From Pseudofrankia coriaricola (lineage in GTDB: Bacteria; Actinomycetota; Actinomycetes; Frankiales; Frankiaceae): a stretch of 64,000 bases of DNA. Positions 39,954-48,530 of this stretch are shown here, piece by piece (the stretch's first letter is position 1; the number at the start of each line of letters is the position of its first letter). The stretch covers positions 35,779 to 99,778 of the forward strand of contig NZ_MBLO01000276.1 in the NCBI RefSeq assembly GCF_001854805.1, in the 5' to 3' direction. The position numbers were made by a program, and so were the translations under genes. Under the pieces are notes generated by a model. The model was given only the letters and a program-made list of their open reading frames with translations, had not been told where the DNA came from and ran no database searches.

Positions 39954-40259
39954 ATGGACAGCGTGACCGTGCTGCCATTCACCGAGGCGCGCAACCGCCT
40001 GTCGGATCTCATCGATGAGGTGGAGCGGACGCACGACCGGGTCGAGATCACGCGACACGGCCGTGCCGTCGCCGTCCTCATCTCCCCCGACGACCTGGCG
40101 GCGATCGAGGAGACACTGGAGGTGCTCGCCAGTCGCGAGACGATGCGTCAGCTGGCGGAGTCCCGCGCGGCGGTCGAGGCCGGTGACGTTCTGGACGCCG
40201 AGGAGCTCGCCGCGCTCATGGCCAAGCGCGCCCGCGGCGCCGGCCGGCCGGAGGTGTGA
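39954..40259 (+). CDS. Type II antitoxin, Phd/YefM family
   Basis: 101 aa. The N-terminal Phd/YefM fold is clear: VTVLPFTEARNRLSDLIDEV, VEITRHGRAVAVLISPDDL. The C-terminal half (about 60-101) should be the disordered toxin-binding part. ATG 39954 has no Shine-Dalgarno; GTG 39963 is an alternative, or the message is leaderless. Its stop overlaps the toxin GTG as GTGA. As in other pairs it probably represses its own promoter, which must lie in the 40 bases after the thrC hairpin. Confidence 0.88.
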   Translation: MDSVTVLPFTEARNRLSDLIDEVERTHDRVEITRHGRAVAVLISPDDLAAIEETLEVLASRETMRQLAESRAAVEAGDVLDAEELAALMAKRARGAGRPEV

Positions 40260-40609
40260 ACCACGGCGGCGAGCCCTACGAGCTACGGATCGCGGGCCCG
40301 GCGGCTCGCGCACTCGCCAGCCGGCTCCCGGAAAAGATCGCCGCCGCCGTTCACGAGTTCATCACGACGACTCTCCTGGAAAACCCGCATCGCCTGGGCA
40401 AGCCGTTACTCCTGCCGCCCTACCAGGGGACCTGGTCGGCACGCCGCGGCACCTACCGAGTTCTGTATGAGATCGACGACGAGAGTCGAACAGTACTAAT
40501 CACCGCGGTCGAACACCGATCCGACGCATATCGATCACGCCGACGCACGACGACCAGCGACGACAGCCTGCGGACCCTCGACGGCGGAGTGCCGCGGCCA
40601 GGGCCGTGA
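40256..40609 (+). CDS. Type II toxin, RelE/ParE superfamily
   Basis: 117 aa from GTG 40256, overlapping the antitoxin stop by 4 bases. Core: YELRIAGPAARALASRLPEK, NPHRLGKPLLLPPYQGTWSA, RRGTYRVLYEIDDESRTVLI, VEHRSDAYR. These are the strands and the Arg/Tyr-rich terminal strand of RelE-type ribosome-dependent mRNA interferases. The C-terminal 25 residues are an unconserved tail. Lies at the right-hand boundary of the thrC block, next to the 3' end of the large minus-strand locus. Confidence 0.87.
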   Translation: MNHGGEPYELRIAGPAARALASRLPEKIAAAVHEFITTTLLENPHRLGKPLLLPPYQGTWSARRGTYRVLYEIDDESRTVLITAVEHRSDAYRSRRRTTTSDDSLRTLDGGVPRPGP

Positions 40610-40724
40610 CGCGGGGGTCACCGAACCAGAGCGCTGGGACGCGAATCCGGTGGCATTGAGGGCGGGGCGCGACCAAGGCCCCGAAGAGATCCGGTTCAAC
40701 GCGACAGCGCCGAAAAAATCGAAG

Positions 40725-43235
40725 CTAGAACGCGTTTCCACTTACCGAAAGAGTTACGAAAAGTACCAGTAGAAGAATCATGACGCCGGCGACAACCCAG
40801 CCGAGGTAGGACAAAATCAAGTTACTTTGCGCGAGTACCGTCCGATTGTCGGATCGATTTTTGGTGTGCCGGGAACCGGCACCATCGATTTCAGGATGGA
40901 GACTGGCCGCAGCACGGGACCGCGCTACCTTATCGAGCTCTTTCTGCTGGAGGAAAAAGGCAGCTTTGAGGGCCTCCAGTTCACTGTTAAGATCGTCGAT
41001 CTGTCTACTGGAATTCACGAGGATCTCGGCGTAAGGGGTCTCCGGATTCTTCTCCTCCTGCCGCTGACGGAGTCGATCGATGAGAGGTTCGAGTTTCTTG
41101 TACTCGACTATCTTGCTTTCTATTATTTCGAGCTGCTCGCTCAAGGGGAGACTTGTGTCCAGGGATTCGTTCCTGGTGATTTTCTTGGTGATGCTGACGA
41201 TGATTGGGTCCAGTTCGTGCTGAACCTGGCCCGACTGAGAGGAACGGCCGGTCTGCCGGCGGCCGGAAAATCCACCCGATGGCTGTCCGTCTGACCGGGT
41301 CTTCCTCCCGCGACTACCGGTCTCCGAGGGTGGCTGACCGCGACCACCACCCCGAGAACCTGCGTGACGCCGGTCCTGGTTGTCGTCGTAGCCAGTTAAC
41401 GCTGGCTTCCAGCCTGAGATCTTTCCGCCGTGCCCGTGGTCTCCGGCGTAGTCGTCATCCCCGCCGCCGGCATCGCCATCAGTTTGCGGCGAGGCATAGC
41501 GGTCGTCCCGCGGCGGCGCGGCGCGGCCTGCCCGGGATCGCTGGCCACCACCGGTTCGTCGCGGCTCGGCCGGCGGCGCGGGGGTGGATGTCGTGTCGAG
41601 CCTAATTTGCTGGGTCGGTGGGTCTCGGGTGGCCGATCTCTGGCCGGTTGCCGTGGCGATCTCAGGGTCGACGGGGGCACCTGGCTGGTGGGGTCGGGCC
41701 TGTTCGGGAGCCACGTGCCCGAGCGGAGGCGCAATCGCGAGCTGTGGGCCGGTAACCGACCGCACCGGGCTCGGCGGGGGAAGCGGGGGAAGCGGGGGAA
41801 GCGGGGGAAGCGTGACGCCTTCTCTCCCGAGCAGCTTCGCGCACCAGTCGGCAACATCCTGGGCAGATGCCCAGACGATCGGACCGGCCGCCCGGAGATG
41901 CGCGGTGAGCGGCCGGCTGGCACTCGCCTCGGTGGACCACGCCGCGCGGCCACCGAAGTCGGACTCGATGTCCGGAGACGCGCCGCCATAGCGGGCAGCT
42001 TCGGGACCGCCGTAGTCATACCCCGGTGCGGGTTCGCCGTCGTGATGGCCGAACTCGCGGACGCCGTCGCTTAGAAGCCCGCTGGGGTAGGACTCGGAGC
42101 CGGTGGAGCCGACGCCATCGAGCCCGACATCGTCGAATCCGGTGTCATCAAAGCCGATGCTGCCCGGCGCGGGTTCGTCATAGCGGAAGAAGTCGTCGCG
42201 GTCGAAGATGGCCAGTTCGACTCGATAGTGGGCAGCGAGCATGGCACCGGCATCGTCGAAGATCTCGTGGTCGGCCCGCCAGCCCGGAGTGATCCGCGCG
42301 CACAGGTGCTCCTGGCCCTGCAGCTCGAACCTCGGCGGGTGGGTGCAGATCACCCGAGGGGCGAGGATGGCCGCCGCCCGAGGCAGCCGTCCCACCTGGG
42401 AGAGCGAGAAGGTCAGCTCGGCGTCCTCGCTGCTCTCGACGCCGTCATCGCCGGCCCGGCGGCCGAGACCACGAAAACGCCCGCGACCACCACCGTCCAT
42501 GCCCTGCTCCCGTACCCGCCGGAGCAAATCGTCAAGGCACCACAGCAGGAGCTGGTTGTCGGCCGTCTGCCGGTCCGGCAGCAGCAGGTGCCAGTGCCGG
42601 TCCTGGGAGGACCCGTAGCGCAACGCGGCGGCGGCCAGCCGGCCCAGGTCGCCTTCGTCCACCGTGAAGCGCCGCGCGTCCAGCGCCGCGGCCCGCGAGG
42701 CGAGGCCGCGCAGGCTCTCGGCGGTTGGCGTCTCCGATCCTCTGACCTGGCTCAGCAGGCGGTCGATGGCATCGGCAAGGCTGCCGCCGGCGTCGACCTC
42801 GCCAGGTACGGTTCCGGCTGGGACCTCTGACGGTTGCAGCGACAACGCGAGCGTGGAGGTCAGGTCACTGGGGTGGCCGAGGAACAGGCATCCATAGCGC
42901 CCTGACCGGTCATCGGCAGGAGACGCGAGGCGGGTCGACTTGTACCGGTCTCGGATCCGTACGCCGACGACGGCCCACTGCCCGTCCCGCACCCGGCAGA
43001 CGCTCACGTTGCCGCCGCCGGCGCCGGACGGGTTGGCGTACCGCTCGTATCGCCCGCTGCAGGCGGCCAGCGCGTCACCGGTCAGCGAGGAGGCGATGGG
43101 TATGAAGCCCTGACCGCCGACCTCCCGCACGCCGCGCGCACGATCGGTCTCATCCCGGTAGAGGATGTAATGGACCCGCGATGCCTCCGGCGTACCGAGT
43201 ATTTCGTCCAGCGGCTGCGCGGCGGTCACGACCAT
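40725..43235 (-). CDS. GAP1-like protein with coiled coil and C-terminal membrane anchor
   Basis: 836 aa; the ATG shares its first base with the stop of the GTPase gene (TGATG). N terminus (VHYILYRDETD, GQGFIPIASSLTGDALAAC, YERYANP) is similar in spacing to GAP1-N2 domains of proteins that accompany TRAFAC-type GTPases, a moderate-confidence call. A middle domain (about 180-400) precedes some 280 residues of Pro/Gly/Arg-rich linker, a coiled coil (LSEQLEIIESKIVEYKKLEP and NSELEALKAAFFLQQKELDK) and a terminal TM helix (LGWVVAGVMILLLVLFVTL). Codon usage near the 3' end is noticeably less GC-biased than upstream. Last gene of the ten-gene locus. Confidence 0.7.
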   Translation of the reverse strand: MVVTAAQPLDEILGTPEASRVHYILYRDETDRARGVREVGGQGFIPIASSLTGDALAACSGRYERYANPSGAGGGNVSVCRVRDGQWAVVGVRIRDRYKSTRLASPADDRSGRYGCLFLGHPSDLTSTLALSLQPSEVPAGTVPGEVDAGGSLADAIDRLLSQVRGSETPTAESLRGLASRAAALDARRFTVDEGDLGRLAAAALRYGSSQDRHWHLLLPDRQTADNQLLLWCLDDLLRRVREQGMDGGGRGRFRGLGRRAGDDGVESSEDAELTFSLSQVGRLPRAAAILAPRVICTHPPRFELQGQEHLCARITPGWRADHEIFDDAGAMLAAHYRVELAIFDRDDFFRYDEPAPGSIGFDDTGFDDVGLDGVGSTGSESYPSGLLSDGVREFGHHDGEPAPGYDYGGPEAARYGGASPDIESDFGGRAAWSTEASASRPLTAHLRAAGPIVWASAQDVADWCAKLLGREGVTLPPLPPLPPLPPPSPVRSVTGPQLAIAPPLGHVAPEQARPHQPGAPVDPEIATATGQRSATRDPPTQQIRLDTTSTPAPPAEPRRTGGGQRSRAGRAAPPRDDRYASPQTDGDAGGGDDDYAGDHGHGGKISGWKPALTGYDDNQDRRHAGSRGGGRGQPPSETGSRGRKTRSDGQPSGGFSGRRQTGRSSQSGQVQHELDPIIVSITKKITRNESLDTSLPLSEQLEIIESKIVEYKKLEPLIDRLRQRQEEKNPETPYAEILVNSSRQIDDLNSELEALKAAFFLQQKELDKVARSRAAASLHPEIDGAGSRHTKNRSDNRTVLAQSNLILSYLGWVVAGVMILLLVLFVTLSVSGNAF

Positions 43236-44383
43236 CAGAGATCACCGCCCTGCGCTGTCCGCGGAGGTTCCGGCCAGACCCCGACCTGGAGCCCGGCCGG
43301 GCCGAAGAGCCCGCTCATCGCCAGCACGGACACGAGCGGGTCGAGCACCCTCTTCGGCCGCACTCCGTTGACGAACCGGACATACGGGGTGCCGAACTGG
43401 TCCTCGGCCCCAACGCCCTGCGAGCCGGTGGCGGAGACGAAGTGCATCGTCACTTGCCGGAACACCGAGTACGGCTCCAGCCACTTGCCCATATCTCGTT
43501 GGAAAAGGTATGCGTAGGCGTCCCGGCTCTCCTGCCAGAGCAGCTGGCGGTCCGGGTTGCGCGCCTGGCGGAAGGCCGCGAGCTGGGGCCGGCGAAGCCA
43601 CCGCATCACCGGGTCCTCGAACCGCACCTCGTCACACTTGTTGATCGCGATCGCGACGGGGAGGTCGTGCCGGCGCCCGTCCTGGTTCTGCAGCCGGCGC
43701 AGGGTCCAGCTGACCGCGGCATGGATGTCCTCGCGCCCCACGCGAGTTCGGTCCCAGTCCGCGACCACGATCATCGCGTCGATGGCGAGCAGGAACTGGT
43801 TGCCGAGATCCCGGCCCGACGCGAGCACCTCGCCGGACACATCGAAGAACACCACCGGTCGGGTCACCGAGCCGTGCGTGACGACGAACCCGTCGAGGAA
43901 CTCCGCCGGCGCGTTGCGCTCTGGCGTGGTCGACTCGATCGCCCGGTTGTACCGGAAAAGCGGGTCGACGAAGGTGGCGACGTAGTTGTCATGCTCCTCG
44001 TGGTCGAGCGCGTCGGCACGGGCCCCAATCGCGTCCAGCGCGCCGCGTTCGATCTCCCGCACCATAGCCGCGAGCAGGTGGGACTTGCCCGCGTTGCTGC
44101 CACCCACGAACGCGACGACCAGCGGGCGGCCGTACTGCCCGTAGCGCGCCGGGAGGAAGTGTGGGTTCTCGCTCTCCCGCAGCGGCGCGGCGCACTTCTT
44201 CCAGGCACCGAGCTGCCGGTCTCGGAGCACCCGTTCGGGCTCCCCGTCGAGTTGGAAGATCGGGATGAACTGGCGGCCTTTGGTCCGTTCGTACAGCGTC
44301 GGGTCGGCGTTCCAGTCGAACTCGTGCAGGCAGGTCGGGCAGAGGACGACGGTGGCGTCGTTCCTGGTGAACGGGGTGGTCAT
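43235..44383 (-). CDS. P-loop GTPase-like protein (TRAFAC double-GTPase type)
   Basis: 382 aa from ATG 44383, overlapping the kinase-like gene's stop (ATGA). N-terminal CPTC (15-18) suggests half of a zinc ribbon. Walker A/G1 is GGSNAGKSHL (94-103). VVFFDVSGE looks like the G3/switch II element and INKCDEV is a G4 NKxD motif; DWDRTRVGREDI follows G3. These support a guanine-nucleotide-binding NTPase of the group found with GAP1 proteins. Likely the switch that couples membrane proteins of this locus to an effector; partner specificity is inference. Confidence 0.8.
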   Translation of the reverse strand: MTTPFTRNDATVVLCPTCLHEFDWNADPTLYERTKGRQFIPIFQLDGEPERVLRDRQLGAWKKCAAPLRESENPHFLPARYGQYGRPLVVAFVGGSNAGKSHLLAAMVREIERGALDAIGARADALDHEEHDNYVATFVDPLFRYNRAIESTTPERNAPAEFLDGFVVTHGSVTRPVVFFDVSGEVLASGRDLGNQFLLAIDAMIVVADWDRTRVGREDIHAAVSWTLRRLQNQDGRRHDLPVAIAINKCDEVRFEDPVMRWLRRPQLAAFRQARNPDRQLLWQESRDAYAYLFQRDMGKWLEPYSVFRQVTMHFVSATGSQGVGAEDQFGTPYVRFVNGVRPKRVLDPLVSVLAMSGLFGPAGLQVGVWPEPPRTAQGGDL

Positions 44384-45459
44384 TCTCGCCAACTCCTGGA
44401 TCCGCCGCCGCTTCCGCCAGCGCCGTCGCCACCGGACCGCGCACCTCCGGATCCTGCTGGCTCCTTGGCGCGGCTTATCCGGTCGAACTCGTCGATGCCC
44501 TGCCGGAACCGCCTCTCGTTCAGGACTGCCTCCGGGTAGCTGCCCGGAGGCACGAACTGGTCCGACGCGTTCAACTCCTCCATTATCAACTGAATCGACG
44601 GCCGGTCCCACGGTTCCGGCCGGAACACGCCATCCAGCGTCTGGTCGAGCCCGGCGGCGATCCCCCGCAGCTCCGGCGGGATCTCGTCGCCGTTGCGCAG
44701 CCGACCGTTGAGCACGTGCACCATGACCAGCCCGGCGCTCCAGAGGTCCTCTGCGGGGTCGGCAATCGCGTCGGGCTGGCGCGCCTCCGGCGCCGACCAC
44801 AGCCAGTCGGGCGCCGGCCGGCATGGCTCACCGGTCAGCCGCGCGTTGCGGAAGTCTGTGATCTGAACGTTCTTCCCGGTCCAGCGGACCGTCATCGGCC
44901 AGATGCTGCGGTGCACCACGCCGGCCGTTTCCAACATCGACAGTGCCCGCAACAGGCTGACCTGGAAAGCCTCGACCGTCGGTATCCTCTCCACGAACCG
45001 CTCGACCGGGTCCCCGAGCTCCTCCCACAGCATGAACGGCGCGGCCTCGGCGGGGTTGTAGCCGATCAACCGGGACAGCTCCACCGGATAGCGCTGGCCG
45101 GCGGCAGTGGTCGCGCGGGCGAGCTGAAGACCGACCTGCACCTCGTTGTCGTACGCCTCGAACGCGTCGGCGGAACCGGATTCGGCGAGATCCTTCGGCA
45201 GCTTCTTGTAGAGGTAAGACCTCTTGGTGCCGACCTCGTCGACGATCAGGGTCTCCAACGGCCCCTGGCCTTGGCGGCCGGCCGAGCCGTTCCGGCTGGC
45301 GCGGGGCTCCAGCGGCCGCGGCTGGACGAGCAGTCTGCGCACGTTGCCTCGCGGGTCGACGTACTCGATCTCGTCCGGCTCGTCGAAGCCCCCGTCGCCG
45401 GCGCCGTATGGGACGTCCGAGCGCGGCCTGCGGCCGGCACCTGGTGGCGACGCCGCCAT
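44380..45459 (-). CDS. Degenerate protein-kinase-fold protein (probable pseudokinase)
   Basis: 359 aa; ATG 45459 overlaps the upstream stop by one base (TGATG). Kinase-fold order is recognisable: a candidate beta-3 lysine in YLYKKLPKDL, candidate helix-C Glu in DNEVQVGLQL, hinge PFMLWEELGDP, then VVHRSIWPMTVRW where active kinases have HRDxKPxN, and VQITDFRNARL where they have DFG. WLWSAPEAR and DLWSAGLVMVHVL match the APE and DxWSxG motifs. Loss of the HRD aspartate and the following Asn argues against normal phosphotransfer, so a binding or scaffold role is likely. The Gly-rich C-terminal tail ends the protein. Confidence 0.75.
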   Translation of the reverse strand: MAASPPGAGRRPRSDVPYGAGDGGFDEPDEIEYVDPRGNVRRLLVQPRPLEPRASRNGSAGRQGQGPLETLIVDEVGTKRSYLYKKLPKDLAESGSADAFEAYDNEVQVGLQLARATTAAGQRYPVELSRLIGYNPAEAAPFMLWEELGDPVERFVERIPTVEAFQVSLLRALSMLETAGVVHRSIWPMTVRWTGKNVQITDFRNARLTGEPCRPAPDWLWSAPEARQPDAIADPAEDLWSAGLVMVHVLNGRLRNGDEIPPELRGIAAGLDQTLDGVFRPEPWDRPSIQLIMEELNASDQFVPPGSYPEAVLNERRFRQGIDEFDRISRAKEPAGSGGARSGGDGAGGSGGGSRSWRE

Positions 45460-48400
45460 CACGCCTCCCCGGCGGTGGTCGTGCGCACCGCGCCAGGGCG
45501 CAGGCTGACCAGTCGCAGAACTCCGGCCACCTGGCCTCCCTCCGTCCACGCCAGGTCGGCGGGCACCGGCACCGCCGACGCGGGCTCGTGCCCGAGCCTG
45601 CCCAGCACGCCCCGCGCGGCCCGCGGGGCGAACCGGGCGACCGCCGCGCGCGCGGCGGAGACGTCGAGGAAGGAAAGGTCCTCGGCGCCGTTGAGCTGCA
45701 GGATGTCGTCGTCCGATACCTGGGCGCCAAGCACGTCGCCAACCCGGCGCGACCCGGTCCACACCGCGTCCACCAGCTCCTGGCGCGGCCCGTGGTCCTC
45801 GCGGCCGAACGGTGGCTGCTCGTGGATCCCCCGCAGCTGAAGGTGCTGGCCGTACACCTCGAGCAGCCAGTCCGCCTCCTCACGCAGCCACTGCGCTGGG
45901 GCATCGAGGGCGCGCCGCTCCAGATCGGTCCACACCCTGGTCAGTGCGGCGCGCACCAAGTCGACGAGGTCCTCGAGGACGACCCTGGAGATCTCGCCCA
46001 CCCGCTGGTAGAGCAGTACCGCCACCTCGGTTTCCAGGCCCGGAACCGGCTCCGGCGGCGGGACGTCGACCCTGGGGTTGAGCTCGTCGGCGTAGTCGGC
46101 GATGGCTCCCTGGATGTCGAGCACCGCGCCACGCACCGCGTTGGTCAGCTCGTGCGCCGCGCGGCGCCGGTTGACCAGCATCCATTCGAACCGCGCCACG
46201 TGCTCGGCGAGCTCGGCCAAGCGCACCGCCGCCTCGCGCCCTTCGGACAGGGCAGTCTGCCACCGCCCGGCGGCCGACCGCCAGACCAGCGGCGGCCACA
46301 GGACCAGCCCCAGCGCGGCCAGCAGGAGGGTGACAGGGCGCAGCTGGCCGGGCAGCGGAGGGCCGCCGGTGAACCGGGTGAGCGCGCACCCCGCGGCCAC
46401 TCCTGCCAAGCCGACGGCGCCGAGAGCCAGCCACTCACCCGCGGCGACGCGCTGGTCGGGCAGGCTGCCGGCGACCACCAGCAGCCGGGCACCGGCCAGC
46501 GCCAGCAGCCACGCGAGGACTCCGAGCACCGCGGCGGCCGCCAGCCCGCCGGTGCCGCTGGCGCCGACCGGCGACCAGAGGGAAGCGAGCGTGCACAGCA
46601 GGAAGACGGGGAGGACCAAGCCGGCCCCGGCAGGCCGGATACCCAGCGACGGCGGGCTCGCCAGCCGCGTCAGGGTGTCGTCCGGGCAGGCTTGGTCGAG
46701 CTGGTCGACGTACGCCGCACTGCCTGCGGGGAAGAGCGCCGACGCGATGCCGCCGAGCCAGCGCGCCAGTGTGCCGAGCGACACGCGTGTGTCCTCGTCC
46801 GGATCGACCAGGTCGAGCGAGTCGTGGGTGAAGCCGCGCAGACTGGCGACCACCGACCGGTCGTCGATGGTCGACGGCGGCTGCGCGACACCGAGGCGGG
46901 CCAACCGGTCGCGGGCGGCTGGGCCAAGGCCGCGCAGCCCGTCGAGGTCGGTGAAGTCGTCGGCCAGGTTGACGCGCAGCTGGCGCAGTTCGTCCGCCGC
47001 ATCCGTCATCAGCGTCGCCGCAGTCGCCACCGGGCGCCGATCGACGCCGCCCTGTCCGGGCACGCGGCCGGTGAGCAGAGCGCGGGTACCGCGCAGGCCA
47101 GTCACCACGGCATCCGCGTCGTCGAGCAGATCGCGGCAGCGTCGCAGCGACGTGCCGAGCAGGCCGTCCGGCAGCAGGGCGCGCACCGAGCGGGGCCCGC
47201 GGGCGCCGGAGCGGGCGGCGGCCAGCCCTCGTTCGGGCGGTCCGGCTGGCAGCAGCAGCGACAGCGGCGGGCTGGGGAACAACCCGGCCGGCGGTGCGCC
47301 GCCGGCCGGAGTCTTGTCGTCGGATAGGGCCAGCCTGGCGATCGCGCGTTGCTGCGCCTCGTCGAGCACCCCAGTGTCGACCCGGCCGGAGACCGCCCGC
47401 AAACCTGGCGCCGCAACGGCGTCCGGCAGCTCGGCCACTAGGTTCGTCACCCGGTCAAACACTGACGGCTCGCGCAGCGCGTCGCGCAGCGCGATCAACT
47501 GGGCACTCTCAGACGTGTCTCGAAAGTCGGCGGAGGCGGCGGTCATCGAGCTCGGGCGCGTCTCGCCAAGACCCCAGCCGACACCGCGGCCGTCGCTCAC
47601 CCACAGGGTGGCGATCGCGCGCTGCCCGAAGATGCTGGGCAGCCGCAGTGCGACGTCTCTGTCCTCGAAGGGCTCGGGGATGTCAGCGGCGCTGGCGCTG
47701 GCGCCGGGACCGCGCCAGCTGGCTGGCGCCTCGGTCCAGCCTTCGGCCTCCGGATCCACCCGGGTGGCGCGCCGGTCTGCCGCCGCGCCGGTGGTCGGTC
47801 GCTGGCCGTTGCGTGCCTCGCCCGCGCCCCTGCCGCGCCCCGGCCGACGCCCGTGGGTGGCGGGGTTTCCACCGTCGCCAGAGCGGCTGGGGCCATAGCT
47901 GTGCCGGTCAACGGCCGGCTCGTTCTCAGGGTCGTCGTCCGGAAGGCCGGAGTGCGCCACGCGCCGGCTCTGGGGGGCACCGCGCCCCGGCCGCCGGCCG
48001 GCGCGGCCCGGGTCGAACGACGTCGCGGAGGCGCCCCGACGCTCCTCCTGGAGGGCGGCCTCCCAGCGGGCCGCGGTCTCGGGGCTGCCCGTGCCGGGCG
48101 GCGTCGCCGTGCCGGGCCGCGGGCCCCGGCCCGGCCGGCCGGCATGCCGGGCCGTCTCGGGCGTCTCCCGCCGGTCGTCGGCCTCGTCTGGGTCCTGCGG
48201 CTCCGGCAGCCCGAGCGGAGTCGGCACGCCGCTGGCCGGGCCGACCAACAGGCACATCACCGAGCCGGCTGTCCTGGCCAACGCGACCTTGCGCACCCCC
48301 TTCACGTGCGCGGCGCGGCGCAGCTCGCGCGGGTTGTCGACGAGCAGCACCCGGCCCCAGTTGCCGGACCTGACCCCCTGCTCCCTGGCGAAGTCGCGCT

Positions 48401-48530
48401 GGAACTCGTCGAAGCTCGCGCAGTCGGCCAAGGCCTGGCGGACGTCGTCGTCACGCAGGTCGATCTCGACGACCAGGTCCTTGACGCCGTCAGGGGAGAC
48501 GGGCATGCCCGACGGGGCGGTCATGGTCAT
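45459..48530 (-). CDS. Large multi-pass membrane protein of the locus, unknown family
   Basis: 1023 aa from ATG 48530, which overlaps the tubulin-like gene's stop (ATGA); GTG 48536 and ATG 48524 also occur. N-terminal soluble domain (VVEIDLRDDDVRQALADCAS), a long Pro/Arg/Gly-rich segment (about 110-250), a helical domain, then four or five hydrophobic helices around residues 620-745 (GLVLPVFLLCTLASLW, LAAAAVLGVLAWLLALAG) and a C-terminal helical, coiled-coil-like region. No catalytic motif recognised. Position between the tubulin-like and kinase-like genes suggests it scaffolds the complex at the membrane. Confidence 0.75.
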   Translation of the reverse strand: MTMTAPSGMPVSPDGVKDLVVEIDLRDDDVRQALADCASFDEFQRDFAREQGVRSGNWGRVLLVDNPRELRRAAHVKGVRKVALARTAGSVMCLLVGPASGVPTPLGLPEPQDPDEADDRRETPETARHAGRPGRGPRPGTATPPGTGSPETAARWEAALQEERRGASATSFDPGRAGRRPGRGAPQSRRVAHSGLPDDDPENEPAVDRHSYGPSRSGDGGNPATHGRRPGRGRGAGEARNGQRPTTGAAADRRATRVDPEAEGWTEAPASWRGPGASASAADIPEPFEDRDVALRLPSIFGQRAIATLWVSDGRGVGWGLGETRPSSMTAASADFRDTSESAQLIALRDALREPSVFDRVTNLVAELPDAVAAPGLRAVSGRVDTGVLDEAQQRAIARLALSDDKTPAGGAPPAGLFPSPPLSLLLPAGPPERGLAAARSGARGPRSVRALLPDGLLGTSLRRCRDLLDDADAVVTGLRGTRALLTGRVPGQGGVDRRPVATAATLMTDAADELRQLRVNLADDFTDLDGLRGLGPAARDRLARLGVAQPPSTIDDRSVVASLRGFTHDSLDLVDPDEDTRVSLGTLARWLGGIASALFPAGSAAYVDQLDQACPDDTLTRLASPPSLGIRPAGAGLVLPVFLLCTLASLWSPVGASGTGGLAAAAVLGVLAWLLALAGARLLVVAGSLPDQRVAAGEWLALGAVGLAGVAAGCALTRFTGGPPLPGQLRPVTLLLAALGLVLWPPLVWRSAAGRWQTALSEGREAAVRLAELAEHVARFEWMLVNRRRAAHELTNAVRGAVLDIQGAIADYADELNPRVDVPPPEPVPGLETEVAVLLYQRVGEISRVVLEDLVDLVRAALTRVWTDLERRALDAPAQWLREEADWLLEVYGQHLQLRGIHEQPPFGREDHGPRQELVDAVWTGSRRVGDVLGAQVSDDDILQLNGAEDLSFLDVSAARAAVARFAPRAARGVLGRLGHEPASAVPVPADLAWTEGGQVAGVLRLVSLRPGAVRTTTAGEA

